Origin: an uncultured Litoreibacter sp.
Lineage (GTDB): Bacteria; Pseudomonadota; Alphaproteobacteria; Rhodobacterales; Rhodobacteraceae
DNA length: 64,000 bases
Direction: 5' to 3'
Assembly (NCBI GenBank): GCA_947492995.1
Contig: CANLOU010000001.1
Span: forward strand, 1-64,000
Under the pieces are notes generated by a model. It was not told the origin of the DNA and made no database searches. It was given only the letters and a program-made list of their open reading frames with translations. Both the position numbers and the translations under genes were made by a program. Position 1 is the stretch's first letter. Each line of letters opens with the position of its first letter. Shown piece by piece: positions 16,959 through 24,632 of the stretch.

Positions 16959-17657
16959 TCAGGTCTTCAAATTTGCATCCATCAGCCAATTTGGCAGATG
17001 CGAGACGTCGGGCAACACCACGTCTGCGTGAGGGGCCAAATCCGTCGCTGATGCAAAGCCGCTGGTCACCCCGACGCAGATCATGCCCGCTGCGCGGCCC
17101 GCGTGCAGATCGTGAGTGCTGTCCCCAATCATCGCCACCTGCGCAGGCTCTGCGCCAATCTGTTCTGCAAAGGCCAAACACATGCCCGGGCCGGGCTTGC
17201 CGCCAAATCCGCTGTCTGATCCGATAATCGCCGTAAACCGGTCGGCAACGCCTAGCGCTTCCATATGCCGTCTGGCGGATGCCGCCGCGTCGTTTGTGGC
17301 AATGCCCAACTTGGCCGTGGCCTTCAACTCGTCCAGCAACGGGGCCAGCGGCACAATCTCATGAACTTGAACCGACTGCGCGGTCTCGTTTGAATGGGCG
17401 ATCAGCGCCTCGCGATCCCAATCGGCCAGCAAAGGCAGTATGAGGTCAACGCCCTCATCCGGGGTGCCGGCAATAACCGGACTGGTCGGGTGGAACGTGC
17501 TGCGGGAAAGATCAAACTGGATGGCGTCGGCCATCGCTTGCAACAGGCCCTCGTCGCCATCCGCCAATCCCGACAGCAGCCCATGCGACCACTCCCCCCA
17601 TGTCTTTTCAAAGTCCAGCAAGGTGGCGTCTTTGTCGAAGAGAAGTCCTGAAATCAT
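16959..17657 (-). CDS. HAD-superfamily hydrolase, phosphoglycolate-phosphatase-like
   Basis: 232 residues. HAD motif I is 'LLFDKDATLLDF', with both Asp present but Gly-Thr replaced by Ala-Thr. Motif II is 'LGIATND', the motif III lysine lies in 'GGKPGPGM', and motif IV is 'MIGDSTHDLHAGRAAG'. The cap is inserted between motifs I and II, as in Gph-like phosphatases. The substrate is not known; a small phosphorylated metabolite is expected. It is divergent from the FMN riboswitch/ribH2 unit. Confidence 0.85.
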   Translation of the reverse strand: MISGLLFDKDATLLDFEKTWGEWSHGLLSGLADGDEGLLQAMADAIQFDLSRSTFHPTSPVIAGTPDEGVDLILPLLADWDREALIAHSNETAQSVQVHEIVPLAPLLDELKATAKLGIATNDAAASARRHMEALGVADRFTAIIGSDSGFGGKPGPGMCLAFAEQIGAEPAQVAMIGDSTHDLHAGRAAGMICVGVTSGFASATDLAPHADVVLPDVSHLPNWLMDANLKT

Positions 17658-17708
17658 GTGACGGTACTGCCTTTTGCGTTTTTGCGGACGCTAATGTCGT
17701 TTCTAGCC

Positions 17709-17737
17709 TTGCGCAAACCACGATTCCCCTTCAATTT
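17709..17737 (+). promoter_or_regulatory. possible promoter of the FMN riboswitch transcript
   Basis: TTGCGC at 17709-17714 and CAATTT at 17732-17737 with a 17-base spacer, ending 7 bases before the riboswitch 5' stem. The -10 is weak. Confidence 0.3.
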
Positions 17738-17744
17738 TGCAACA

Positions 17745-17872
17745 GTTCTCAGGGCGGGGCGAAATTCCCCACCGGCGGTTATAGCCCGCGAGCGCTCTTT
17801 CTTCGGAAGGGGGTCCAGCAGATCAGGTGCAATTCCTGAGCCGACGGTCATAGTCCGGATGAGAGAGAGCGT
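17745..17872 (+). promoter_or_regulatory. FMN riboswitch (RFN element)
   Basis: The conserved RFN segments appear in order: 'GTTCTCAGGGCGGGGCGAAA', then the 'CCCCACCGGCGGTTATAGCC' block, then 'CCCGCGAGCGC' and a variable arm, then 'GATCAGGTGCAATTCCTGA', and finally 'GCCGACGGTCATAGTCCGGA' with 'TGAGAGAGAGC'. It senses flavin mononucleotide. A hairpin at 17869-17898 (outer stem GCGTGCG/TGCGCGC, inner CCCC/GGGG) begins in its 3' edge and could be part of the expression platform. No U-tract follows, so control may be translational. The regulated gene is ribH2 at 17946. Confidence 0.93.
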
Positions 17873-17945
17873 GCGAGTTCCCCTTTGGGGGTGCGCGCAT
17901 GGGATCGCCTTGGTGACGTGTTTTGTTGCGAAAGGAGACCTGCAA

Positions 17946-18395
17946 ATGACACTCACCCGATACGCCTTTATCAAGGCAAACTGGCATGCCGAGATCGTGG
18001 ATCAGGCATTGGCCGGGTTTTCCGAGTTGATCGACCCCGCACAGATTGACGTCTTCGACGTGCCCGGCGCGTTTGAGATGCCTTTGCTGGCGCGTGACCT
18101 TGCAGAGACCGGCGACTACGCCGCCGTCGCCTGCGCCGCATTGGTCGTCGATGGCGGGATATACCGCCACGACTTCGTAGCCTCAGCCGTCGTGGACGGC
18201 TTGATGCGCGCGGGCATGGACAGCGGCGTGCCGGTCCTTTCGGTGTCGCTGACCCCGCATCATTTCCAAGAAACAGAGCATCACATGGCCATATACAAGG
18301 CGCATTTCGTTGAGAAAGGGCGCGAGGCCGCCAAGGCCGCTTTGATGATAGGCGAGACCCGCACCAAACTGGTGAAACGCGCCACCGCCGCTTAA
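17946..18395 (+). CDS. ribH2: 6,7-dimethyl-8-ribityllumazine synthase, RibH2 type
   Basis: 149 residues from ATG 17946 with AAAGGAG at 17931-17937. 'YAFIKANWHAEIVDQALAGF' and 'DVPGAFEMPLLARDLA' match type II lumazine synthases of Brucella and Mesorhizobium, which join ribityl-aminouracil with dihydroxybutanone phosphate in riboflavin synthesis. 'TPHHFQETEHHMAIYKAHF' holds the catalytic His region. It is alone behind the FMN riboswitch, so this second lumazine synthase is tuned to flavin level. A housekeeping RibH1 would be expected elsewhere in the genome. Confidence 0.92.
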   Translation: MTLTRYAFIKANWHAEIVDQALAGFSELIDPAQIDVFDVPGAFEMPLLARDLAETGDYAAVACAALVVDGGIYRHDFVASAVVDGLMRAGMDSGVPVLSVSLTPHHFQETEHHMAIYKAHFVEKGREAAKAALMIGETRTKLVKRATAA

Positions 18396-18412
18396 GCGAA
18401 ACAGCAAGCCAT

Positions 18413-18444
18413 CAGATGCCATGATAGCTATCATTGGACATCTG
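18413..18444. terminator. long palindromic hairpin after ribH2
   Basis: A perfect 14-base palindrome ATGATAGCTATCAT (18421-18434) is nested inside outer arms CAGATG (18413-18418) and CATCTG (18439-18444). It starts 17 bases after the ribH2 stop, between convergent genes. No T-tract follows. Confidence 0.4.
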
Positions 18445-18557
18445 GTGGTCATCGCGACCCTAACTGTGCTGACGCAGTTAGGGGGATTGGCGTGGTTCGC
18501 CGCGCTCTGGGTCGCGCCGATGGCCGCTCGGCATGACGACCAACTCCACCGACGGCT
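18421..18557 (+). pseudogene. possible remnant of a small membrane-protein gene
   Basis: An ATG at 18421 opens a frame whose first 35 residues form a convincing membrane helix ('VVIATLTVLTQLGGLAWFAA'). The frame then turns into ordinary hydrophilic sequence and runs to 18624, 67 bases inside the convergent ThDP gene. The helix motif with 'LTQLGG' looks protein-like, but the start codon lies in a palindrome and there is no ribosome-binding site. It could be the 5' fragment of a deleted gene or chance. Confidence 0.25.
18458..18483. terminator. hairpin between convergent ribH2 and ThDP genes
   Basis: CCCTAACTG (18458-18466) and CAGTTAGGG (18475-18483) are perfect 9-bp arms around an 8-base loop, 75 bases beyond the 3' end of the ThDP gene. 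It is GC/AT mixed with no T-tract on either side. Confidence 0.35.
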
Positions 18558-20537
18558 TCAAACCAAATCGGCGTCGGTCATGATCTCCACCAAGGCGGGA
18601 CCTTTGTGGTCCAACGCCTCCTGAATTGCGGCCTCCAACTCGGACGGATCAGATACCTTGCCCCCGTGCCCGCCGCACAGCCGCGCAAACGCGGCGAAGG
18701 ATGGGTTGTGCAGGCTGGTCTCCCAAACAGGCCATTCGCCTGAGCGTTGTTCCTTTGAGATTTTGCCAAGTTCGCCGTTGTGCAGCAAGATATGAGTGAC
18801 ATCCATCCCGTATTTTACCGCCGTCGTGAACTCCATCGGGTATTGCCCAAAGCCGCCGTCGCCAGAAATCGAAATCACTTTTCGGCCTTTCAATTCTTCC
18901 ACATCCTGCGTGGCCGCCCACGCGCCCATCCCAGCGGGAAAGCCAAACCCGATGGAACCCAGATAGCCCGACATCAAGACCCTTTGGTTGCCCTTCGTCT
19001 CAAGGTAACGCCCGAAAGAATAGGTGTTGTTGCCAACATCCACCGCAAAGATCGCGTCGTCGGGGGCCAGCTTGCCCAGCACGTCGAAAATAGCGAAGGA
19101 ATGTATGCCTTTGCCAAGATCCTCGGACAGTCTCTTTTGCTTTTCCGCACGCCAGATGTCCCAGCGTTCGGCCAGCTCCGCGACTTGATCTACCTCGCCG
19201 GAAGTGGACGGCCCAGCTGCGCTGAGCGCGATACAGAACGCCCCGACATCCCCCCAAACGGGAAGCGCGACGGGATGGAATTTGCCCAGCTGCATACGGT
19301 CATAATCGACCTGAATGATCTCTTTACCCTTCTCGATCCCTGTATGGTTCGAGAAACTGGCCCCCAGCGCGATTATCAAATCCGCTTCGTTCATGAACCA
19401 ACTGGCGATGGGGGTGCCAGACCGCCCCAAAACGCCACCCGCATTGGGGTGGTTGTCCGGCACCAGCCCCTTGGCCTTGAAGGTGGTCAGAACCGGAGCG
19501 CCCAAACGGACGGCCAGTTCGGCCACGGCATCGCGCACGTCGAACGCGCCATGGCCAACGACGATGATCGGGCGTTTGGCGGCACCAATCAATTTGACGG
19601 CGGCGTCAATGTCGCTTTGCACCGGGCGGATCGCGGTATTGGAAACCCGTCCATCCGGCCCGCCGGCCTCCTGCTGCGAGGGCAGCGTTTGCACGTCATC
19701 GGGGAAAATAAGGTGTGATACATTTTGCTCAACGATGGCCGTCTTGCAGGCAAGCGAGGCCAGCTCTGCATGGTTTGAACTGCTCAGTACCGGCTGAGAA
19801 AACGCCGACACAGCCTGAAAGGCGGAGCGTAGGTCGATGTCCTGAAACGCGCCAGGGCCCATCACCTGGGTCTGCACTTGCCCCGTCAAAGCAAGGATCG
19901 GCGCGCGATCCACCTTGGCGTCCCAAAGACCGGTCATCAGATTGGTGGCGCCGGGGCCAGCAATGGTCAGGCAGGCCGCGGGTTTTCCGGTCAACTTTCC
20001 GTAGGCCGAGGCCGCGAATGCGGCGGCCCCTTCGTGACGGATCCCGTAGTAGCGCATCTTGCCGTCGCCGACGGCCATGCGAATGGCATCAGACAGCCCC
20101 AAATTGGAATGGCCAACCATCCCGAACACGGATTGCACCCCCCAATTGTGCAAAGTCTCGACCATAACATCGGTTACGGTCCGCTCATGCGCGGGTTCGG
20201 GCTCAATGCCTACAAAAATTTCGCCGTCGCGAATGTCGACTTCGTACATGTCTTGGCCGCTGTCTTCGTGGCCACCCGGCGGTTTGCCAGTAAGGGGATC
20301 GAAGTCCCAGCCGTGCCACGGGCAACGGATCCAACATTGTCCCTCAACGCCCTTTTCAATTGAGCCTTCTCCCAAGGGCCCGCGTTGATGCGGACAGTGG
20401 TTGTTCATCGCCGCCCATTGGCCATCAAAATGCACGAGGCAAATTGACGTGGTGCGTGCGGTAACCGTCTTGACGCGGCCCTCGGGCAAGTCTTCGACAT
20501 GACCGACGCTGATCCATTCCAAAGAGTCATCCGTCAT
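18558..20537 (-). CDS. Rieske [2Fe-2S]-fused thiamine diphosphate enzyme
   Basis: 659 residues from ATG 20537; ATG 20552 is the alternative. Residues 8-110 are a Rieske domain with ligands Cys48-x-His50 and Cys72-x2-His75 ('CPHQRGPLGEG', 'CPWHGWDFD'). From about 120 the protein is a full acetolactate-synthase/pyruvate-oxidase-type ThDP enzyme. 'YYGIRHEGAAAFAASAYGKL' holds the cofactor-activating Glu, and 'SGDGGFGQYP' with the Asn of 'LLHNGELGKI' forms the ThDP-Mg site. It should cleave or oxidise a 2-oxoacid, with the Rieske centre as built-in electron acceptor. That fusion is unusual; the substrate is unknown. It is the last gene of a six-gene overlapping operon, overlapping the previous gene by 11 bases. 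Confidence 0.88.
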   Translation of the reverse strand: MTDDSLEWISVGHVEDLPEGRVKTVTARTTSICLVHFDGQWAAMNNHCPHQRGPLGEGSIEKGVEGQCWIRCPWHGWDFDPLTGKPPGGHEDSGQDMYEVDIRDGEIFVGIEPEPAHERTVTDVMVETLHNWGVQSVFGMVGHSNLGLSDAIRMAVGDGKMRYYGIRHEGAAAFAASAYGKLTGKPAACLTIAGPGATNLMTGLWDAKVDRAPILALTGQVQTQVMGPGAFQDIDLRSAFQAVSAFSQPVLSSSNHAELASLACKTAIVEQNVSHLIFPDDVQTLPSQQEAGGPDGRVSNTAIRPVQSDIDAAVKLIGAAKRPIIVVGHGAFDVRDAVAELAVRLGAPVLTTFKAKGLVPDNHPNAGGVLGRSGTPIASWFMNEADLIIALGASFSNHTGIEKGKEIIQVDYDRMQLGKFHPVALPVWGDVGAFCIALSAAGPSTSGEVDQVAELAERWDIWRAEKQKRLSEDLGKGIHSFAIFDVLGKLAPDDAIFAVDVGNNTYSFGRYLETKGNQRVLMSGYLGSIGFGFPAGMGAWAATQDVEELKGRKVISISGDGGFGQYPMEFTTAVKYGMDVTHILLHNGELGKISKEQRSGEWPVWETSLHNPSFAAFARLCGGHGGKVSDPSELEAAIQEALDHKGPALVEIMTDADLV

Positions 20538-20811
20538 GTTCGTCTCCTGCATCTGGTGGTGGGGTCAGACGGTCATACGCTGTTTGTGCCCATGTCAGCA
20601 CAAGGAAACAGCCCACCGCCCAGATCAAAAGTTCAAAAGGGGCAGCATCAGTTCCGCGCAGCCAGCGGGCCAGCAGCCCGCCTTGCGGACGCAGCCCCTC
20701 GATCCCAAAAAGGCCGGTACGCGGCCAAAGCGACAGGAACCAAAAGCGCGAAAGGTAGAAGAAAACGCCAGCCATCGCGGCCGCCATTGTGAGGAATACG
20801 AGTTTGCGCAT
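20527..20811 (-). CDS. small membrane protein of the Rieske operon
   Basis: 94 residues from ATG 20811, which shares one base with the preceding stop (TGATG). Two hydrophobic segments, about 4-30 and 55-78, predict two transmembrane helices, with an acidic C-terminus ending 'DAGDEHDG'. No family is recognised. Its position between a membrane-anchored Cys-motif protein and the ThDP enzyme suggests a subunit or assembly factor of a membrane complex. Confidence 0.7.
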   Translation of the reverse strand: MRKLVFLTMAAAMAGVFFYLSRFWFLSLWPRTGLFGIEGLRPQGGLLARWLRGTDAAPFELLIWAVGCFLVLTWAQTAYDRLTPPPDAGDEHDG

Positions 20812-21572
20812 CAATCCAACACCTCCACGCTGTCTGGGTCAATGCTCAGCACCAGCATATCACCACGACGCTCAACCTCGCCTTCAATGGACACAAACTG
20901 CCCGATAGCATCATAGGCGGATTTGGGAAGCGCAGTGCCGTCCGGCCCAGTCACCAAAAAGAATTCCGACCCATCCACTGGCTGCGATGAGACAAAAACC
21001 GGCGGAACGCCCCCGATGAGGCAAAGGTTCGCACAGGCCTTATGGGCCAGCCCACGGCCGGGACGCATGGCGCCCGCAAGGCATTTGCCGTCACAAATCT
21101 CTCCCGCCAACTTCCAGCGACCAAGAGGGATGCTGTCTTGCGGTGGGGCCTCGCCTTCCTCCGCCGCCAGCCCGTTTGCGCCGCCGCGCAGCTGTAACAT
21201 GTTGAGTTCGCCCCGCTGCAATACGATGCCAGACACCTTTGCCAGTTGTCCTTCCAACGGCACGGCGCGGGCATCGACGTTGCTTTTGCCTTGGCCGACC
21301 AGCATCAACGTCGTGCCGGGTTTGATCCGGTCATTGCCAACCGTGACGCGGACCAAAGGGTAAGGGGTCAATTCCACCACGCCGGACACCGTCTGCCGCC
21401 CATAATCGAACCTGAAAGCCCCCGGACCGGGATCGTCTTGCGCTGTACCCATGACCATGCCGATGCCGGTCAAACCCACCACGAACAGCGCACACACCAC
21501 CAGCAACCAACGCCGCAGCGCCTGTTGCACTGGCAGATAGCCAACGAAAAATGGTTTTTCGGGTTTGCTCAT
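20811..21572 (-). CDS. membrane-anchored protein with C-x3-C...H-x2-C-x3-C motif, function unknown
   Basis: 253 residues. One transmembrane helix at about 22-42 follows a short cytoplasmic N-terminus, so the bulk should be periplasmic. Residues 55-135 are beta-rich. The notable part is Cys160-x3-Cys164, then 'GAMRPGRGLAHKACANLCLI' with His177, Cys180 and Cys184, then 'GGVPPVF'. The four Cys and one His look like a metal or redox site. 'SIEGEVERRGDMLVLSID' near the end resembles an OB-type strand set. It overlaps both neighbours, ATGA upstream and TGATG downstream. Confidence 0.75.
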   Translation of the reverse strand: MSKPEKPFFVGYLPVQQALRRWLLVVCALFVVGLTGIGMVMGTAQDDPGPGAFRFDYGRQTVSGVVELTPYPLVRVTVGNDRIKPGTTLMLVGQGKSNVDARAVPLEGQLAKVSGIVLQRGELNMLQLRGGANGLAAEEGEAPPQDSIPLGRWKLAGEICDGKCLAGAMRPGRGLAHKACANLCLIGGVPPVFVSSQPVDGSEFFLVTGPDGTALPKSAYDAIGQFVSIEGEVERRGDMLVLSIDPDSVEVLD

Positions 21573-22651
21573 GCTGGCACCTCCCCATTTTTTGTCATCT
21601 GATAAGCGACCGGGATTTGTAGCGGGTCCACCGGCGTTCCGGGAGGATTGGCCTTGGGGTCAACCTGAACGGAAGAGCCTTCCAACCGTAAGTTGTAGGT
21701 CGGCACCATCTCGGTAAAGGGTGCCGGTGAACGCCCGTTGCGGACGTCATATTGGAACCCATGCCATGGGCAGGTCACCAGACAATCGATAATGCGCCCC
21801 TCCCCCAGTGGGCCGTTTTGGTGCGCACACGCGTTCGAAATGGCGCTTAGGCGTCCATCCATCAGGTAGACGGCGACCCGTTCTCCGTTCGGCAGCAGTC
21901 TGATCTTGGCGAACCCGTCACGAAATGACGACACATCAGCCACCTCGACCCAATCAACGCCTTCAGCGCTCAGCGCGCGGTCGCGCTTTCGCTCGGACAA
22001 GGCTGCAAGCAAGTGCAACAAACCGACAAGGAGCGCCCCAATTATGAATATGACGGTAAAGGCGTGCGCCTGTTGGTCCTGCAAAATGCCAAGGCTGATA
22101 TGCGCGACAACAGATAGGTAGGCCGGGTAGATCAGGTAGTGAATGCGCTTCCAGACCGGCGGGGTTAGGAATTTCATCCAGAAATCATGGCTTGTCGCCG
22201 CCAAAATCACCAACACCACAAGCGCAAAAACGCCGAAGATTTCAAACGGGAAGCCAGCCAGCTGCCCATAGGAGGTATTTGCAAAGAGCAGCGCCTCGTA
22301 CTTATCGGACATCGAAAAGGCAAAGTACCAGTCAATGATATAGGAAGCGTGCGTAATGGCCACAAAGACCGTCATCACCCCAAAATGGCGCCTGTTGTAG
22401 AGCAGCGGCAAGAACCGCTCATCCAGACGTGCAAGCGGGCCGATGCACAGGATGACCGTTAACATAGCGAATGCGCAGGCCCCGAACGCGCGGGCATTGT
22501 GGACCTGCGGATTGATGGGCGGCTCATATCCCAGAACCGACGGGGACGCGTTCAGGAACACGTATAGAAACAATCCAACCCCAACCAGCATCACGCCGTC
22601 ATACAGCCACTTGTTGTTGTTCCACTGGACCGGGATATATTTGACGCTCAT
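21569..22651 (-). CDS. ferric-reductase-like transmembrane domain fused to a Rieske domain
   Basis: 360 residues. About six hydrophobic segments between 18 and 215 contain His89, His101, His155, His171 and His184, candidate haem b ligands of a ferric-reductase-like (PF01794) domain ('ITHASYIIDWYF', 'WKRIHYLIYPAYLSVVAHIS'). Residues 235-330 are a Rieske domain with Cys275-x-His277 ('CAHQNGPLGEG') and Cys294-x2-His297 ('CPWHGFQYD'). It is expected to carry electrons across the inner membrane between the Rieske centre and a partner. It overlaps its neighbours by 4 bases on each side. Confidence 0.85.
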   Translation of the reverse strand: MSVKYIPVQWNNNKWLYDGVMLVGVGLFLYVFLNASPSVLGYEPPINPQVHNARAFGACAFAMLTVILCIGPLARLDERFLPLLYNRRHFGVMTVFVAITHASYIIDWYFAFSMSDKYEALLFANTSYGQLAGFPFEIFGVFALVVLVILAATSHDFWMKFLTPPVWKRIHYLIYPAYLSVVAHISLGILQDQQAHAFTVIFIIGALLVGLLHLLAALSERKRDRALSAEGVDWVEVADVSSFRDGFAKIRLLPNGERVAVYLMDGRLSAISNACAHQNGPLGEGRIIDCLVTCPWHGFQYDVRNGRSPAPFTEMVPTYNLRLEGSSVQVDPKANPPGTPVDPLQIPVAYQMTKNGEVPA

Positions 22652-23025
22652 TGGGTGTCCACCATCGGTTTCTCAATTTGCACGGGCGCAAAATCGGAGG
22701 GCCAGGTCTGTCGTACCGCCAGGCCAGCCACGATGATGACGGCAATGCCGGCAGGCAGGATCAGCCCGACCGCAAAATGCGATTTGCGCGGGGGGGCATA
22801 CCGCGCGGGCCAAGCATCGGTTCCGCTTTCATATTTATACCAACGCCAAAGCACCAACGGCCAAATCACCAGAATGCCTGGGATAAGCAGGGGGCGGAAA
22901 AAATAGGCCCCGCGCGCATCTTCATCAATGCGGTCTATTCCGACGCTCAAAAATGCCAACGCCACGACAAACCCGACCACACCCCAAATTTGGGCGCACA
23001 TCAGTATCAATTCCGCGGCGTTCAT
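22648..23025 (-). CDS. membrane protein with three predicted helices, function unknown
   Basis: 125 residues. Hydrophobic stretches at about 6-30, 42-62 and 83-105, with 'FFRPLLIPGILVIWPLVLWR' and 'APPRKSHFAVGLILPAGIA' in between. No catalytic motif is seen. It starts in the ATGA overlap with the glutamate-synthase-like gene and ends in the ATGA overlap with the ferric-reductase-like gene, so it is translated between them and is probably a structural subunit of the same membrane assembly. Confidence 0.7.
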   Translation of the reverse strand: MNAAELILMCAQIWGVVGFVVALAFLSVGIDRIDEDARGAYFFRPLLIPGILVIWPLVLWRWYKYESGTDAWPARYAPPRKSHFAVGLILPAGIAVIIVAGLAVRQTWPSDFAPVQIEKPMVDTQ

Positions 23026-24632
23026 GCCACGCCGCCATAGGCGACGCCGGATAGTTCAGCCATATCTTTTTTCCACGTGGTCAAATCATCTGCATTAAAT
23101 TTGGATAAGTGATCGTGACCACATGCACGGGCCATGACCTGCATCAACTCCGTAGACGCATCAAAGAAGTTTGCCAGCTGCTGGGCCGACTTGTCCACCA
23201 ACAACCGGCTGACCAGATGCGGCTTTTGCGTGGCGATGCCCACTGGGCAGTTGTTGGTGTGACAGGCCCGCATTGCAAGACAGCCGATGGCTTGCATGGC
23301 TGAGTTCGACACCGCGATCGCATCCGCGCCCAGGGCCATCGCCTTAACAAAATCGGCAGGCTTTCTGAGCCCCCCCGTTATGACCAACGTAATATCGGCG
23401 CGGCCCAGCCGGTCAAGATGCGCCCGCGCACGGGCCAATGCGGGGATCGTCGGCACCGAGATATTGTCGCGGAAAATGATAGGGGCCGCGCCGGTTCCAC
23501 CACCGCGCCCGTCCAGAATAATGTAGTCGACACCAACCGCTATGGCGGCCTCAATATCTTTCTCAATATGTTGGGCGCTGAGTTTGTAGCCAATTGGGAT
23601 GCCACCGGTTCGGTTTCGTACCTCATCTGCAAACTCTTTGATGTGCGACACGTCCGTCCAGTCGGGGAACCGGGCCGGCGATATCGCGGATGTTCCAGGC
23701 TCCAGCCCGCGCACCTCCGCAATCTTTCCCTGAACCTTGTTGCCCGGCAGATGACCCCCGGTTCCGGTCTTGGCCCCCTGCCCGCCCTTGAAATGAAACG
23801 CCTGAACCTTGTCCAGCTTGTCCCAGCTGAACCCAAACCTGCCAGACGCCAGTTCGTAGAAATAGCGGCTGTTGGCCGCCTGCTCTTCTGGCAGCATGCC
23901 GCCTTCGCCTGAACAGATCCCCGTTCCCGACATTTCTGCGCCGGTGGCCAAAGCAACCTTAGCGGTCTCTGACAGCGCCCCAAAAGACATGTCGGCGACG
24001 AATAACGGTATCTTCAGCGTCAAGGGCTTTTGCGCGTTCGGCCCTATGACAACCTCCGTGCCGACGGGATCATCATCCAAAAGCGGGAGTTTGGCCAATT
24101 GGGCGGTCATCACCTGAATATCATCCCAATCCGGCAATTCCGCACGCGGCACGCCCATTGAATCGACGACACCGTGGTCACCCGTTTTCTTCAGGCCATC
24201 GCGCGCATATTGTTGGATCAATCCGGTATGGGGCTCCTCGTCGGTTCCGTGACTTGTGTCAGCGTAGAGCCCTAAATATGCGTCGCGGTTGTAGGGTTGC
24301 GGGTTGTCGCGCGCCCAGCCGTTGATCTCATCTTCATCAACAAAGATGTCGTCGCCTTCGACCCATGCGGCAAATTTCGGCAATTTTTCTTCATTGGCAT
24401 ATGAAGAAACGCCCGTATCCAACCGATAATCCCAGTTATGAACTCCGCAAATCAGGTCTTTGCCACGCACATGCCCGTCTGACATCAACGCCCCCCGGTG
24501 CAGGCATCGCCCGTAGTAAACGGCGACTTCCTCGTCGAACCTGACCACGACCAAATCAACCTCCCCCACGATCGCATATTCTGGTTTGCGATCAGCAAGC
24601 GCGCTTGATCTGAAAATCGGTGTCTTCTTCAT
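23022..24632 (-). CDS. Rieske domain fused to a glutamate-synthase-like FMN domain
   Basis: 536 residues from ATG 24632, behind GCGAGGA. Residues 5-100 are a Rieske domain with Cys43-x-His45 ('CLHRGAL') and Cys62-x2-His65 ('CGVHNWDYR'). Residues about 150-520 are the GltB-type FMN/[3Fe-4S] barrel: 'MSFGALSETAKVALATGAEM', 'SGEGGMLPEEQ', 'FHFKGGQGAKTGTGGHLPG', and the cluster segment 'CHTNNCPVGIATQKP'. There is no glutamine amidotransferase domain, so this is not a classical glutamate synthase. It resembles stand-alone GltS-like oxidoreductases that use FMN. It is the first gene of the overlapping operon and is divergent from the reductive dehalogenase. Confidence 0.87.
   Translation of the reverse strand: MKKTPIFRSSALADRKPEYAIVGEVDLVVVRFDEEVAVYYGRCLHRGALMSDGHVRGKDLICGVHNWDYRLDTGVSSYANEEKLPKFAAWVEGDDIFVDEDEINGWARDNPQPYNRDAYLGLYADTSHGTDEEPHTGLIQQYARDGLKKTGDHGVVDSMGVPRAELPDWDDIQVMTAQLAKLPLLDDDPVGTEVVIGPNAQKPLTLKIPLFVADMSFGALSETAKVALATGAEMSGTGICSGEGGMLPEEQAANSRYFYELASGRFGFSWDKLDKVQAFHFKGGQGAKTGTGGHLPGNKVQGKIAEVRGLEPGTSAISPARFPDWTDVSHIKEFADEVRNRTGGIPIGYKLSAQHIEKDIEAAIAVGVDYIILDGRGGGTGAAPIIFRDNISVPTIPALARARAHLDRLGRADITLVITGGLRKPADFVKAMALGADAIAVSNSAMQAIGCLAMRACHTNNCPVGIATQKPHLVSRLLVDKSAQQLANFFDASTELMQVMARACGHDHLSKFNADDLTTWKKDMAELSGVAYGGVA

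Noticed and set aside
18780-19718. 312-residue plus-strand frame opposite the ThDP enzyme
   Set aside because: It is antisense to conserved cofactor motifs of the ThDP enzyme and shows no domain or ribosome-binding site.
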